From contig JAPSGG010000062.1 in NCBI GenBank assembly GCA_031177845.1, positions 1 to 7,414 of the forward strand: a DNA stretch of 7,414 nt, in the 5' to 3' direction. The notes below the pieces were generated by a model. That model had not been told where the DNA came from and ran no database searches. It saw only the letters and a list, made by a program, of their open reading frames with translations. The DNA is from Chromatiales bacterium. GTDB taxonomy: Bacteria > Pseudomonadota > Gammaproteobacteria > JACCYU01. The position numbers and the translations under genes are program-made. How positions within the stretch are numbered: the first letter of the stretch is position 1; every line of letters starts with the position of its first letter. Shown here piece after piece: positions 6,933 to 7,414 of the stretch.

Positions 6933-7414
6933 ATGATTGAAGCAAAAAACCTAACCCGCCACTTCGGCGACCGCGTGGCCGTCGATAACTTAAGCTTTAC
7001 CGTCTTTCCGGGCGAGGTGCTGGGCTTTCTGGGCCCCAATGGGGCCGGCAAGTCCACCACCATGAAGATGCTCACGGGTTTTCTGCGGCCCACGAGGGGC
7101 ACGGCCTGCATCAACGGCTACGATGTTCAAAGCCAGCCATTGGCCGCCAAGCGCGAACTCGGTTACCTGCCCGAAGGTGCGCCCGCATACGGCGAGATGA
7201 CGGTCGCTCAGTTTCTAGAATTCATCGCCCGCGCGCGCGCCTTGCGCGGCCAACGACGCCTGGCGCGGCTGCGGGCGGTCGTCGAAGAGGTTCACCTCAC
7301 CGATGTGCTGGCCCAGCGCATCGAGACGTTGTCCAAGGGCTACCAGCGCCGAGTCGGGCTCGCCCAGGCCATATTACACGACCCAAAGGTGTTGATCCTG
7401 GACGAACCCACCGA
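6933..7414 (+). CDS. ABC-2 type transporter ATP-binding protein, N-terminal part
   Basis: ATP-hydrolysing subunit of a membrane ABC transporter, close in style to GldA-like and other ABC-2 type ATPases. 160 complete codons are present before the right edge; such proteins are usually about 240-320 residues. Visible motifs: MIEAKNLTRHFGDRVAVDNLSF, typical of the N-terminal beta strands; Walker A GPNGAGKST (34-42); LGYLPEGAP (76-84) in the Q-loop region, with Glu81 where many ABC proteins have Gln; the signature LSKGYQRRVGLAQA (133-146), a variant of LSGGQ; and Walker B VLILDEPT (153-160). ATG 6933 is the natural family start; only a modest GAGAG site precedes it. It is divergent from lexA and probably unrelated to the SOS cassette. 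The permease partner is expected downstream, outside the window, so the substrate cannot be inferred. Confidence 0.95.
   Translation, partial: MIEAKNLTRHFGDRVAVDNLSFTVFPGEVLGFLGPNGAGKSTTMKMLTGFLRPTRGTACINGYDVQSQPLAAKRELGYLPEGAPAYGEMTVAQFLEFIARARALRGQRRLARLRAVVEEVHLTDVLAQRIETLSKGYQRRVGLAQAILHDPKVLILDEPT

Noticed and set aside
6694..6936. 80-codon plus-strand frame before the ABC gene
   Set aside because: Pro/His-rich composition with no domain and no ribosome binding site; the alternative frame there looks more like real, though broken, coding sequence.

Overview
The window carries a bacterial SOS mutagenesis cassette. On the minus strand, in transcription order, lie lexA, imuA, a four-helix membrane protein gene, imuB and dnaE2 (imuC), with dnaE2 running off the left edge. 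A divergent plus-strand gene for an ABC-2 type transporter ATPase begins near the right edge and is cut by it. The host looks like a proteobacterium, most likely gammaproteobacterial: LexA matches the E. coli numbering exactly at its cleavage and catalytic residues, the operators have the CTG-N10-CAG form, and the DNA is GC-rich. The genus cannot be told from the sequence.

Region by region: 1-2421 is the first 807 codons of dnaE2, overlapping imuB by 17 bases. 2405-4069 is imuB, interrupted in frame by a 66-bp palindromic repeat at 2819-2884. 4086-4130 holds a LexA-type promoter for imuB. 4162-4776 is a predicted four-helix membrane protein resembling DUF5658, lying between imuA and imuB. 4912-5529 is imuA, 5722-6327 is lexA, and 6342-6386 is the lexA promoter with its operator. 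6387-6932 has no confident gene; it holds a possible 38-codon membrane peptide (6568-6684, minus), a weak CTG-N10-CAG site and two hairpins. 6933-7414 is the start of the ABC ATPase.

How they work together: LexA represses its own promoter and very probably the imuB-dnaE2 promoter. DNA damage activates RecA, which stimulates LexA self-cleavage. ImuB (a Y-family-like protein without polymerase activity that links to the clamp), ImuA (RecA-like) and DnaE2 (error-prone C-family polymerase) then form the damage-inducible translesion mutasome. ImuA has no clear operator of its own and may be read from the lexA promoter.

The main points beyond routine annotation are two almost superimposable SOS promoters sharing a conserved asymmetric operator core; a dispersed-type palindrome translated inside ImuB; a membrane gene splitting imuA from imuB; a LexA recognition helix unlike that of E. 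coli; and a possible small membrane peptide next to lexA.
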